Shown: positions 45,506 through 53,499 of the stretch, in pieces | Position numbering within the stretch: position 1 is the first letter of the stretch | How the letters are laid out: each line of letters starts with the position of its first letter | Assembly: GCA_011056555.1 (NCBI GenBank) | Contig: DSEQ01000014.1 | Location: forward strand, 1 to 53,499 | DNA from: Candidatus Zixiibacteriota bacterium | Lineage (GTDB): Bacteria; Zixibacteria; MSB-5A5; JAABVY01 | DNA length: 53,499 nt | Direction: 5' to 3' | The notes under the pieces: model-generated | The model's input: only the letters and a program-made list of their open reading frames with translations | What the model was told of the DNA's origin: nothing | Databases searched by the model: none | Position numbers and translations under genes: made by a program

Positions 45506-46414
45506 ATGATTGATTTTCCAGTCAGCGGAATAGAGACATACTGGTGGCTGCCGATATTGGTGGCATTTTTAATCTCGCTTTTGACATCTATGGGAGGAAT
45601 CTCGGGCGCCTTCATGATCCTCCCCTTCCAGGTCAGTGTGCTCGGATTTACCTCACCCGGCGTGACCCCGACCAATCTGATTTTTAATATAATTGCCATT
45701 CCTTCAGGTATTTACCGGTATTTCCGTGAGAAGCGCATGGTCTGGCCCCTGGCCCTGATCATTGTAATCGGCACTCTTCCGGGACTGTTTCTGGGAGTAA
45801 TCATCAGGATCAAATACCTCCCGGACCCATCAGCTTTTAAGTTTTTTGCCGGTTTTGTGCTTCTGTTTATCGGCCTGAGGTTGATCTTTGATATCGTCCG
45901 CGATAAGGAAAAAGTGCTCTCTCCTGTCAAATCAGGCGCCAAAGATCACCCCGGATTCAGCGTCACCGGTCTGAAGTACGATATTAAAAGAATCAGCTAT
46001 GACTTTAACGGCAGAAATTATCAGGTCTCCACTCCTGCCCTCTTCGCACTCAGCCTGATTGTGGGCGTAATCGGGGGAATCTACGGAGTCGGCGGGGGTG
46101 CATTCATTGCGCCATTTCTGGTTTCTGTCTTCGGCCTGCCGGTCTATACGATAGCCGGGGCTGCACTGACTGGAACCTTCCTGACCTCTGTTGCGGGAGT
46201 CATCTTTTATATCCTGATCGCCCCCTATTATTCAGATACCGGCCTGATAATTCGCCCCGACTGGCTTCTGGGCCTGATGTTCGGAATCGGCGGAGCTATA
46301 GGAATGTATGCTGGAGCGCGGATTCAAAGATACATGCCGGCCCGGATTATAAAGGCGATATTGACAATCTGTGTGCTACTGATAGCTGCCAAATATATAA
46401 TTGACTTTTTCTAA
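45506..46414 (+). CDS. TauE/SafE-family membrane permease
   Basis: A 302-residue membrane protein with about 8 helices in two homologous halves. The halves start 'PILVAFLISLLTSMGGISGAF' and 'LSLIVGVIGGIYGVGGGAFI', the latter being the family signature 'G-x-GGG-x-I/L'. The family exports or imports sulfite, sulfoacetate and related organosulfur anions. A soluble insertion of about 50 residues splits the halves (about 135-180). The start is ATG 45506 or TTG 45500; there is no convincing ribosome binding site, so coupling to the antiporter gene is likely. Substrate cannot be told from sequence. Confidence 0.88.
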   Translation: MIDFPVSGIETYWWLPILVAFLISLLTSMGGISGAFMILPFQVSVLGFTSPGVTPTNLIFNIIAIPSGIYRYFREKRMVWPLALIIVIGTLPGLFLGVIIRIKYLPDPSAFKFFAGFVLLFIGLRLIFDIVRDKEKVLSPVKSGAKDHPGFSVTGLKYDIKRISYDFNGRNYQVSTPALFALSLIVGVIGGIYGVGGGAFIAPFLVSVFGLPVYTIAGAALTGTFLTSVAGVIFYILIAPYYSDTGLIIRPDWLLGLMFGIGGAIGMYAGARIQRYMPARIIKAILTICVLLIAAKYIIDFF

Positions 46415-46439
46415 GATATAAATCTAAGAACGATTATAA

Positions 46440-46467
46440 TTGACAGAATCACTAATGATTTTATATT
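46440..46467 (+). promoter_or_regulatory. Putative promoter of the NapH-like gene
   Basis: TTGACA (46440-46445), 16 bases, TATATT (46462-46467). The -10 box ends only 5 bases before the ATG at 46473, which implies a leaderless transcript. Confidence 0.5.
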
Positions 46468-46472
46468 GCGGC

Positions 46473-47537
46473 ATGAGCCTGGCGAAAACAACTCTGATCA
46501 TACTCCTGACTCTGGCAGTCTTCTCCGGCATCTGGGCCCAGGAACCGGAACCAGTCGATACCTTCAGCAATGACCCCGCCAGGGAGATAATTTCCGAAAC
46601 ACAGGAAGAGGATTCATCTGAGCCAAGAGGCTCCCAACAGGAGGAATCCAAAAATACAGGGCCTCCCGGATTCTGGGATTTTCTGCTCACCTATAAATAT
46701 CTATTCTTCGCGGTTTTTATGATTATCGGCCTGGTTTTGCTGCTCTCCAAAAAGCTCAATAAATGGGTCAGGGTCGGAGTTCTGCTGGTTGCTTTCATCA
46801 TCTACGGACTTGATTATTTCATTCCCCTGCATCCCAGCCCGATGTGTGCGGTCACCAATCTTTTTATGTTCAAGTTCACAATGGGCAAGTTCTTCCCCGC
46901 ATTTCTGGTATTATTCCTGGCGATGATTATACCCAGCCTCTTCGGGCGCAAGCTGTTCTGCGGATGGGTTTGCCCGCTGGGAGCTTATCAAGAGGTTATC
47001 AATAAGATACCGCATAAATTCAAATGGAAAAATTTCAATTTCGCGATCTTCAATACGGTGCGTTTCTCCTTATTGATTCTGTTTATACTCACGTTTTTTG
47101 CAGTGAAAGATCATGTTGCCTATCTGGCTGAAAATGTGGGCGCAGACACCTCCAGCGGAATCTGGACCGCTTTTTCAGCTTATACTGTTTATCAACCTAT
47201 AAATTTCTTTGAGCTCCTGCACTGGAATATCGATACGATTTTCCTGATCATGATGCCAATTTTGGTCATTGCCAGCCTGATAATCTACCGTCCCTTCTGC
47301 TACCTGATCTGCCCGATTGGTGCGCTCACATGGCTGTGTGAGAAGATCGCTCCCGGACGGGTGCGGGTAGATCACAATAAGTGCACGCTGTGCGGAAACT
47401 GCGAGGAACAGGCCCCATGTCCTACCATCAAGCCCATGCTGGAGGAAAATAGCAGGGTTCTACCGGACTGTACATCCTGCGGAGACTGCCTGGGATCCTG
47501 CGAAGAAGATGCAATCAAATTCAGTTTTAAGCGCTAA
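46473..47537 (+). CDS. NapH/CcoG-like membrane 4Fe-4S protein
   Basis: A 354-residue membrane ferredoxin. It has a signal-like N-terminus (about 1-22), an acidic linker, then about five helices with two CxxxCP motifs facing the same side ('FCGWVCPLGAYQE' and 'FCYLICPIGALTW'). Two C-terminal 4Fe-4S clusters have ligands 'CTLCGNCEEQAPCP' and 'CTSCGDCLGSCEE'. The first has five residues rather than three before its last Cys. NapH-type proteins oxidise quinol and pass electrons to periplasmic partners. No nitrate reductase or other partner is in view. The start could also be ATG 46455; 46473 gives the best signal peptide and lies immediately after a promoter. Confidence 0.87.
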   Translation: MSLAKTTLIILLTLAVFSGIWAQEPEPVDTFSNDPAREIISETQEEDSSEPRGSQQEESKNTGPPGFWDFLLTYKYLFFAVFMIIGLVLLLSKKLNKWVRVGVLLVAFIIYGLDYFIPLHPSPMCAVTNLFMFKFTMGKFFPAFLVLFLAMIIPSLFGRKLFCGWVCPLGAYQEVINKIPHKFKWKNFNFAIFNTVRFSLLILFILTFFAVKDHVAYLAENVGADTSSGIWTAFSAYTVYQPINFFELLHWNIDTIFLIMMPILVIASLIIYRPFCYLICPIGALTWLCEKIAPGRVRVDHNKCTLCGNCEEQAPCPTIKPMLEENSRVLPDCTSCGDCLGSCEEDAIKFSFKR

Positions 47538-47547
47538 TTTAAAAAAA

Positions 47548-47566
47548 TCAGGTTATCAAATAACCT
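47548..47566. terminator. Hairpin after the NapH-like gene
   Basis: CAGGTTAT (47548-47555) pairs with ATAACCTG (47559-47566) around CAA. The adjacent A-run lies on its 5' side, so the T-tract is on the minus strand; termination of the plus-strand gene is uncertain. Confidence 0.4.
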
Positions 47567-47699
47567 GAATTACCTTGCATATTGTTAGAAATCTGTTAGT
47601 TTATATTTATAACGGATACCGGGACCTTTACCTGCGAGTGTGCGCAGAGCAGCAAGAATAATATACATTTCGCAATTTTACTGCAATCGGAGGAAAATT

Positions 47700-50687
47700 A
47701 TGTTTAAGCTAAACCGGAGAGAAAAACCGTCCGGCATGATTGCTTTTTGGGCGTTTTTCTGGCTGATGTTCCTCGCTCTCAGCCTGTGCGCTGAGGATGT
47801 GGGGTTCTGGCCCCCAGGGCAGAAATCTTCGGATTATTCCAGCTCCCCAATTTGGACCTACGGGGGAGATCTTCCTGTCGGGCATATCGAGGTTGCTGAC
47901 CTCAACGGGGACAATCTTAAGGATATCATAGCTGCAGAATATAACCCCGACAACTATAGCGACTCAGCGCTGGTCTATGCCCTGGATGGTTTTACCGGAG
48001 ATACGCTGTGGACATTCTGGTTCGATGATGGCGTCAGAGTGCTTATTAGTGGCGATATCAATCTGGACAATGTGCCGGACATTATCGGAGGTGCAGCCCT
48101 GGGTATCGATATAGCCGTGGATGGCCATGTTCGCGCTATTGACGGCGCTACCGGCGATGAGATCTGGAGTTTTGCAACAGGAGGTTCAATCACGGACCTT
48201 GCCATCGGAAACTTCAATAACAGCGGTAATCTGGATGTGGCTGTGGTCGGCTATGACGACTATGTCTATGCTGTCGACGGCTCGACCGGAGATGATATCT
48301 GGAGCAGATATCTGACATCGGTTTATATCAATGCCGTGGCGGTTGGAGACGTCAACGAGGACGGCATAGATGATGTCGGCTACGCCCACGAGAAGCTGAC
48401 CGGTTTTGATAATTATATGGGAGTGCTGAACGGCGTGGACGGTTCTGTGATCTGGGAGCAAATCAACACCTATTTCGGAACGGATTTGCTGATCGACGAT
48501 ATCGATGATGACGGCCTCCTGGAAGCAGTTTTTGGTTTGCATTTCGATGATGATCATGGCGAGATCCAGGTTCGTAATGCCCTGACAGGGGGACTTGAAT
48601 GGAGCTATGATTTCGGGCCTATGAACAGCACCTATGGCGAATTTTACCTGAATTCAATCGATATCGATGATGATAAGGATAAGGATCTGATAGTCGGAAA
48701 TTATGCGGCCCAGAAGAAACTCTATATATTTGATGGGGATAATAATATTCCCGCTGTGGTTTCACCCGAGGTGCCGAGCTATATTTACCAGACTGCGGCC
48801 GGTGATGTCGATAATGATGGTTTCCTGGATATTATTGCGGCTTCTTCTGACAGGGTGCAGATCTTCAATTCCGCCACAGGTAATTTAATGTGGTACTTTG
48901 GCGTAAACGGAAACATCAATGACGTTGCCTGCGCCGATTTTGACGGCGATCTCTGGACAGACATAGCCGCCGGAGGGGGAGCCAATTTCAGTCCCAGCCC
49001 GCTTCAGACTGTCTGGGCTCTGAAAACAATTCAGACCCCGCTATTATGGCAGTACAATTTCGGGCGCTACGGTAACGCCCTTACAGTGGTCGATCTCGAT
49101 CAGGACGGCCATGACGATGTGGTCACGGTTGCCTCGCTGGACGACAGAGCCACCGCCATCGACGGCAAGACCGGGAATAGCATTCTCTGGAGCTGGACCG
49201 GTACCGAAAATCTCTACGCTGTCACACACGGAGATTTTGATAATGACGGAGATCAGGATATCGCCGTAGCCGGATATGACCAGACGGTTACCGCCTTAGA
49301 CGGTCTGAGCGGAGAAGTGCTCTGGCAGTTTACCACACCGACAGCGCAGATATACCGTTCCTGCCTGGTCTCGACTGACTTGAATGGCGATGGGGCCGAT
49401 GATGTGATTGCAGGATCGGATGACAGCTTTGTATATGCGATCAATGGCCTGAACGGGATGGAGCTCTGGAATTATCCGCCAGGCGACGCCCTGGAGGAGG
49501 TGGCGCTCGGTCAAATGAACGGTACCGGTCCGCTCGATGTGGTCTGCGGGTTGACCAATTCCATAACCGGGAGCCGGGTGGTTGTACTGGACGGGAGTGA
49601 CGGTTCATGGCTCTGGCAATACAACTGCAATTACAGGGTGGAATATGTTGAGGTCTTCGATGTCAACGGTGATGAGGTTCCCGATGTGGCGGCAGGAGTG
49701 ACCTATACTGATCCGACACTCTATATGCTCGACGGAGCCACCCATACGCCTCTCTGGACTATACCTGTGGATATCAATCCCAACAACTACGGTTTGGCGC
49801 ATGGTGATGTCAATGGCGACAAAGACCCGGATGTTATCGTGGCCGGGACCTCGGCAACTAATAAGGTTTTTGTATACGATGGTCCCACCGGCGCGTTGCT
49901 CTGGGACTTCACGATCGGCGCCCCGGTCTTATGTGTCTTAGGATATGATGTCAATGGGGATGGTGATAAGGAAGTGATCGCCGGGGGCGACGATGATAAG
50001 ATATATGTCATCGATGGTGACGGCACAGAAATGTTCAGCTACTATTGTGCGGAACGGGTCAAACATATCCAGGTTGGCGATATATCGGGTAATGGCGACC
50101 CTAATATCGCTTGTGTCACTTTCGGCTCTTCCGGTATCGCCTATGCCTTCAAGTCGCTGGTGCCCGAGCCCAATGTCCCGCCTTATACGCCCACATCGCC
50201 TGATCCCGAGGATGGTGCAATCGGGATTTCGGTTACAGCCTCGCTGAGCTGGGCGGGAGGCGATCCCAATGCCAATGATCAGGTGCATTACGATGTCTAC
50301 TTCGGCACTGATGAACCGCTTCCGCTTGTGAGTGATGATCAGCTTGTGCCGTCCTATGATCCACCCGGTGATCTCGAATACGGTACCGAGTATTTGTGGC
50401 AAATTATTGCTTTTGATGAAGCCGAGGAATCGACCGCCGGCCCAATCTGGTCCTTCAAGACCGAATACGCAGTTATGTGTGGCGATTGTAACGACGATTT
50501 GAGCGTGAATGTTTCCGATGCTGTCTTTATCATAAACTATGTCTTTATTGGTGGAACCGCTCCCGATCCGCTCTGTGTCGGTGATACCAATGCTGACGGA
50601 TCTGTAAATGTTTCCGATGCGGTAGCGATAATCAACTATGTTTTCGTCGGAGGGGATGCTCCTGATCCGAATTGTTGCGGGAAATAG
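47700..50687 (+). CDS. Secreted FG-GAP/VCBS-repeat protein with fibronectin-like domain and dockerin-like tail
   Basis: A 995-residue protein. The ATG at 47700 has CGGAGG six bases upstream and gives a signal peptide (about 10-31, ending 'SLCA-ED'). Residues about 50-820 are tandem propeller-type repeats with Asp/Gly-rich calcium loops such as 'ADLNGDNLKDIIAAEY', 'GDVNEDGIDDVGYA', 'YDVNGDGDKEVIAGGDD', alternating with WD/PQQ-like 'ALDGFTGDTLWTF' strands. A fibronectin-type domain covers about 825-925 ('SWAGGDPNANDQVHYDVYFG'). The tail holds two 'NVSDAVxIINYVF(I/V)GG' units. It is probably an extracellular or surface adhesin-like propeller. A close paralogue follows directly. Confidence 0.9.
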   Translation: MFKLNRREKPSGMIAFWAFFWLMFLALSLCAEDVGFWPPGQKSSDYSSSPIWTYGGDLPVGHIEVADLNGDNLKDIIAAEYNPDNYSDSALVYALDGFTGDTLWTFWFDDGVRVLISGDINLDNVPDIIGGAALGIDIAVDGHVRAIDGATGDEIWSFATGGSITDLAIGNFNNSGNLDVAVVGYDDYVYAVDGSTGDDIWSRYLTSVYINAVAVGDVNEDGIDDVGYAHEKLTGFDNYMGVLNGVDGSVIWEQINTYFGTDLLIDDIDDDGLLEAVFGLHFDDDHGEIQVRNALTGGLEWSYDFGPMNSTYGEFYLNSIDIDDDKDKDLIVGNYAAQKKLYIFDGDNNIPAVVSPEVPSYIYQTAAGDVDNDGFLDIIAASSDRVQIFNSATGNLMWYFGVNGNINDVACADFDGDLWTDIAAGGGANFSPSPLQTVWALKTIQTPLLWQYNFGRYGNALTVVDLDQDGHDDVVTVASLDDRATAIDGKTGNSILWSWTGTENLYAVTHGDFDNDGDQDIAVAGYDQTVTALDGLSGEVLWQFTTPTAQIYRSCLVSTDLNGDGADDVIAGSDDSFVYAINGLNGMELWNYPPGDALEEVALGQMNGTGPLDVVCGLTNSITGSRVVVLDGSDGSWLWQYNCNYRVEYVEVFDVNGDEVPDVAAGVTYTDPTLYMLDGATHTPLWTIPVDINPNNYGLAHGDVNGDKDPDVIVAGTSATNKVFVYDGPTGALLWDFTIGAPVLCVLGYDVNGDGDKEVIAGGDDDKIYVIDGDGTEMFSYYCAERVKHIQVGDISGNGDPNIACVTFGSSGIAYAFKSLVPEPNVPPYTPTSPDPEDGAIGISVTASLSWAGGDPNANDQVHYDVYFGTDEPLPLVSDDQLVPSYDPPGDLEYGTEYLWQIIAFDEAEESTAGPIWSFKTEYAVMCGDCNDDLSVNVSDAVFIINYVFIGGTAPDPLCVGDTNADGSVNVSDAVAIINYVFVGGDAPDPNCCGK

Positions 50688-50914
50688 GAGATTTTGTGGC
50701 AACAAAAAAGCCTCCCGGAATCGGATCCGGTGGGTTTGACATATTTCGACATTAATTTCCGTATTGAGGAGAATCTATTCATAGTGCTTGATTATCTGGC
50801 TAATTTGTTTAGATTGACTGAAAGCAACCAGAAAAGTTCTTACCTGCGAAGTACACGCAGTAAAATATATAAAGCAATTAAATCTTTGTGTTAACGCCAT
50901 TTTTGGAGGATATT

Positions 50915-53499
50915 ATGACTTTTGAAGATGCCTCAAAGGGAATAACCAAAACGAAGGTCTTCGGGGGCTTATTCATTTTTCTTCTCCTTGTCTCTCTTTT
51001 GGCAGCGGATTCTGCCGGCCTGTGGTCGGCCGACTCCAGGGCTTCTGATTATTCCAGCGAGCCAATCTGGACGTACGGCAGCGAATTCGCTGTAACTAAC
51101 ATCGAGCTGGCCGATTTAAACGGCGACAATATTGCCGACATAATCGGCGGGGAATACGACAATACCAATTACAGCGATTCATCGCGTGTGTATGCCCTCG
51201 ATGGAGTTACCGGAGATACGATCTGGACATTCTGGTTCCAGGATGGTGTCAAAGCGCTGATCAGCGCCGATATAAACCTGGATAATATTCCCGATATTAT
51301 CGGCGGCGGCGCTTACGGCACGGATATTCAGACCGATGGCCGTGTCAGGGCTATTGACGGCGCCACCGGAACTGAAATATGGAATTTCGGCACCGGAGCC
51401 TCGGTTATAGATCTCGCAGTTGGTGACTTCAATAACAGCGGTAATCTGGATGTGGCTGCGGTCGGCTTCGGCGATTATGTCTACGCCATTGACGGTTCCA
51501 CCGGAGATTATATATGGCGAAAATATCTCGGGTCGATTTTCATCAATGCCGTGGCAACCGGGGACGTGAATGAAGATGGCATCGATGATGTTGCCTATAC
51601 ACATGAATATCTGGCCGGTTATGACAATTATCTGGGTATTGCAAACGGGTTGGATGGCTCCGAGATCTGGGAGGAAACGGCAGGCTATTTCGGTTCGGAT
51701 CTGCTGATCGATGATATTGATGATGATGGCTTCTTGGAGCTTGTGGTCGGATTGCATTTTGACGATGATCATGGCGAGGTCCAGGTGCGCGATGGCCTCA
51801 CCGGCACGATTGAATGGACTTATGATTTTGGAACTATGGATCATGTCAATGGAGCCTTCTATTTCACCTCGGTCGATATCGATGATGACAAGGATAAAGA
51901 TCTGATTGTCGGAAATTACCTGGCCCAGCGAAAACTCTATATTTTTGACGGCGATAATAATGTCCCGGCAGTGGTTTCGCCCGAAGTCCCGCGATTTGTG
52001 TACAAGACAGCTGTGGGCGATGTCGATAATGACGGTTTCCCCGATATTGTTGCGGCGTCCTATGATCGGGTGCAGATTTTTAATGCGACCACCGGAAATC
52101 CGCTTTGGTATTTTGGCGTATCAGGCCGAATTTATGACGTGGGGTGCGCCGATTTTGACGGCGACCTGTGGACCGATATAGCCGCCGGAGGTTCTGCTCC
52201 GGGTCAGACTATCTGGGCGCTGAAGACTATCCAGACTCCGCTTCTGTGGGAGTATGATTTCGGCCAGTATGGTAACGCCCTGGCGGTGGTGGACCTCAAC
52301 CAGGACGATCATGATGACGTGATTACAGTTGCATCGCTTGATGATAAGGCGACTGCGATTGACGGAAAGACCGGGGATGTGCTCCTGTGGTCATGGACCG
52401 GGACTCAGAATCTCTATGCTGTTACCTATGGTGACTATGATAATGACGGCGATCCGGATGTCGCGGTGGCAGGCGCTGATGATATGGTTACCGCCCTGGA
52501 TGGATCGAGCGGCGATGTCATGTGGCAGTTCACAACGCCCGCAGATCAAATCTACCGCTCCTGCCTGGCCTCGGCGGATCTAAACGGTGACGGCGCGGAT
52601 GATGTAATCGCCGGAACCGACGACAGCCATGTGTACGCTATCGACGGCACCAGCGGACTTGAAATCTGGAATTATCCCGCGGGCGCTGACCTTGAAGAGG
52701 TCGCTGTTGCTCAAATGAATGGAACCGGGCCTCTTGATGTTGTCTGTGGTCTTACCGGAGCGACCGGGGGCAGCAGAGTGGTTGTGATTGATGGCGCTGA
52801 CGGCTCATTTATGTGGGAGTATATATGCGCGAACAAGGTTGAATATGTGGAAGTATTCGATGTCAACAATGACGATGTTCCCGATGTGGCTGCCGGAGTT
52901 TCATTCACTCCAAAAACGGTTTATATGATTGACGGTTTCACGCATGATACCATCTGGACTGCCGCTGTTGATCTCAACAGCAACGGATACGGCCTTAGTA
53001 GCGGCGATATTAATGGCGATAAGAATCCGGACGTCATTGTTGGCGGAAGTTCGACCACCAATGCGGTCTTTGCATATGACGGCCTTACCGGTGCGCTGAT
53101 CTGGAGTTTTTCCGTTGGTGGTGAGGTCGAGGCCGTATATGGATTCGACATTGACGGCGATGGCGATGACGAAGCGATTGCCGGCGGCGGTGACAATAAG
53201 CTCTATACTATTGATAACGACGGGAGTGAGCTTTTCAGCTATAACTGTGCCGATGTTGTGAAACACATACAGGTCGGGGATATCTCGGCCAACACGGAGC
53301 CCAATATCGCCTGCCTGACATTTGGCTCATCCGGGATCGCTTATGCCTTCAAATCGCTGGTGCCCGAGCCCAATGTCCCGCCCTACGCACCGGCTTCGCC
53401 CGATCCGGCTGACGGCGCGACAGGAGTTCTGCTCAGCGCTTCATTGAGCTGGGTGGGCGGCGACCCCAACACCAATGACCAGGTGCATTATGATGTCTA
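50915..53499 (+). CDS. Second FG-GAP-repeat secreted protein, tandem paralogue (3' end beyond window)
   Basis: An open frame runs from ATG 50915 (GGAGGATATT just upstream) through the window edge without a stop: 861 codons so far. The signal peptide is 'VFGGLFIFLLLVSLLAADSA'. The body matches the preceding protein domain by domain: 'DLNGDNIADIIGGEYDN', 'INLDNIPDIIGGG', 'FNNSGNLDVAAVGFGDYVYA', 'FDFDDDHGEVQ'-like loops, and the same 'LVPEPNVPPYAP' linker into the fibronectin-type domain ('SWVGGDPNTNDQVHYDV'), where the sequence stops. A dockerin-like tail is expected beyond the edge. The two genes look like a tandem duplication that has diverged. The first 210-base gap between them has no gene I trust. 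Confidence 0.9.
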   Translation, partial: MTFEDASKGITKTKVFGGLFIFLLLVSLLAADSAGLWSADSRASDYSSEPIWTYGSEFAVTNIELADLNGDNIADIIGGEYDNTNYSDSSRVYALDGVTGDTIWTFWFQDGVKALISADINLDNIPDIIGGGAYGTDIQTDGRVRAIDGATGTEIWNFGTGASVIDLAVGDFNNSGNLDVAAVGFGDYVYAIDGSTGDYIWRKYLGSIFINAVATGDVNEDGIDDVAYTHEYLAGYDNYLGIANGLDGSEIWEETAGYFGSDLLIDDIDDDGFLELVVGLHFDDDHGEVQVRDGLTGTIEWTYDFGTMDHVNGAFYFTSVDIDDDKDKDLIVGNYLAQRKLYIFDGDNNVPAVVSPEVPRFVYKTAVGDVDNDGFPDIVAASYDRVQIFNATTGNPLWYFGVSGRIYDVGCADFDGDLWTDIAAGGSAPGQTIWALKTIQTPLLWEYDFGQYGNALAVVDLNQDDHDDVITVASLDDKATAIDGKTGDVLLWSWTGTQNLYAVTYGDYDNDGDPDVAVAGADDMVTALDGSSGDVMWQFTTPADQIYRSCLASADLNGDGADDVIAGTDDSHVYAIDGTSGLEIWNYPAGADLEEVAVAQMNGTGPLDVVCGLTGATGGSRVVVIDGADGSFMWEYICANKVEYVEVFDVNNDDVPDVAAGVSFTPKTVYMIDGFTHDTIWTAAVDLNSNGYGLSSGDINGDKNPDVIVGGSSTTNAVFAYDGLTGALIWSFSVGGEVEAVYGFDIDGDGDDEAIAGGGDNKLYTIDNDGSELFSYNCADVVKHIQVGDISANTEPNIACLTFGSSGIAYAFKSLVPEPNVPPYAPASPDPADGATGVLLSASLSWVGGDPNTNDQVHYDV

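Noticed and set aside
50694..50894. 66-codon frame between the two FG-GAP genes
   Set aside because: It starts with an isolated TTG, has no ribosome binding site, and its composition looks random; treated as non-coding spacer.

Overview
The window looks like chromosomal DNA from a Gram-negative, diderm bacterium of an uncultured lineage. The evidence for an outer membrane is a complete Kdo/LPS block (kdsB, kdsA, kdsC, kdsD, an LptC-like lipoprotein) and a protein ending in a C-terminal Phe beta-barrel strand. Several secreted proteins end in dockerin-like tails of the form N-V/I-S-D-A-V-x-I-I-N-Y-V-F-x-G-G. From memory such tails are common in candidate phylum Zixibacteria and related FCB-group lineages; this placement is an inference, not a measurement. 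Shine-Dalgarno sites, sigma70-type promoters and hairpin terminators are easy to recognise. No rRNA, tRNA, CRISPR array, phage or insertion sequence was found.

Layout. 1-6.2 kb: end of an outer-membrane barrel protein, a DUF4390-like protein, then a GAF-PAS histidine kinase followed 11 bases later by a Ser/Thr kinase-TPR protein. 6.2-10.7 kb (minus strand): a ClC channel and a PqqD/M50/HlyD fusion protein form one unit, and just beyond it lies a 25-codon gene with its own consensus promoter, strong ribosome binding site and terminator. This peptide locus is the best candidate for an undescribed system. 10.7-13.6 kb (minus): a double-PDZ secreted protein, an OsmC protein, RidA and an unrecognised protein. 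13.8-21.7 kb (plus): ruvX, a 39-residue membrane peptide, mltG, a Lys/Ala-rich histone-like protein, gatC, then kdsB-pyrG-kdsA-kdsC-kdsD-lptC, in which CTP synthase sits beside the CTP-consuming KdsB. 21.8-24.5 kb: a repeat element, then (minus) an EgtD-like methyltransferase with a flavin disulfide reductase. 24.7-32 kb (plus): a secreted M28 peptidase with dockerin, a glutamate dehydrogenase homologue in which the catalytic lysine is Asn, and an ATP-grasp PEP-synthase-like protein. 32-37.7 kb (mostly minus): repeats, a DUF4846 protein, an M16 peptidase and an AhpD-like protein. 38-42.4 kb: a TraR zinc finger fused to an RsbU-type phosphatase, a cohesin-like/dockerin protein, and a C69 peptidase. 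42.4-47.5 kb: hairpin repeats, an SDR, a cation/proton antiporter, a TauE/SafE permease and a NapH-like ferredoxin. 47.7 kb to the end: two tandem FG-GAP repeat secreted proteins, the second cut by the window edge.

Recurring themes are secreted proteolysis and large calcium-binding-type surface proteins, envelope (LPS and peptidoglycan) biogenesis, and unusual signalling fusions. Three genes (the ClC gene, ruvX, the NapH-like gene) have a promoter -10 box 5-8 bases before the start codon and no ribosome binding site, which suggests leaderless transcripts. Start codons were chosen by ribosome binding site where one is visible.
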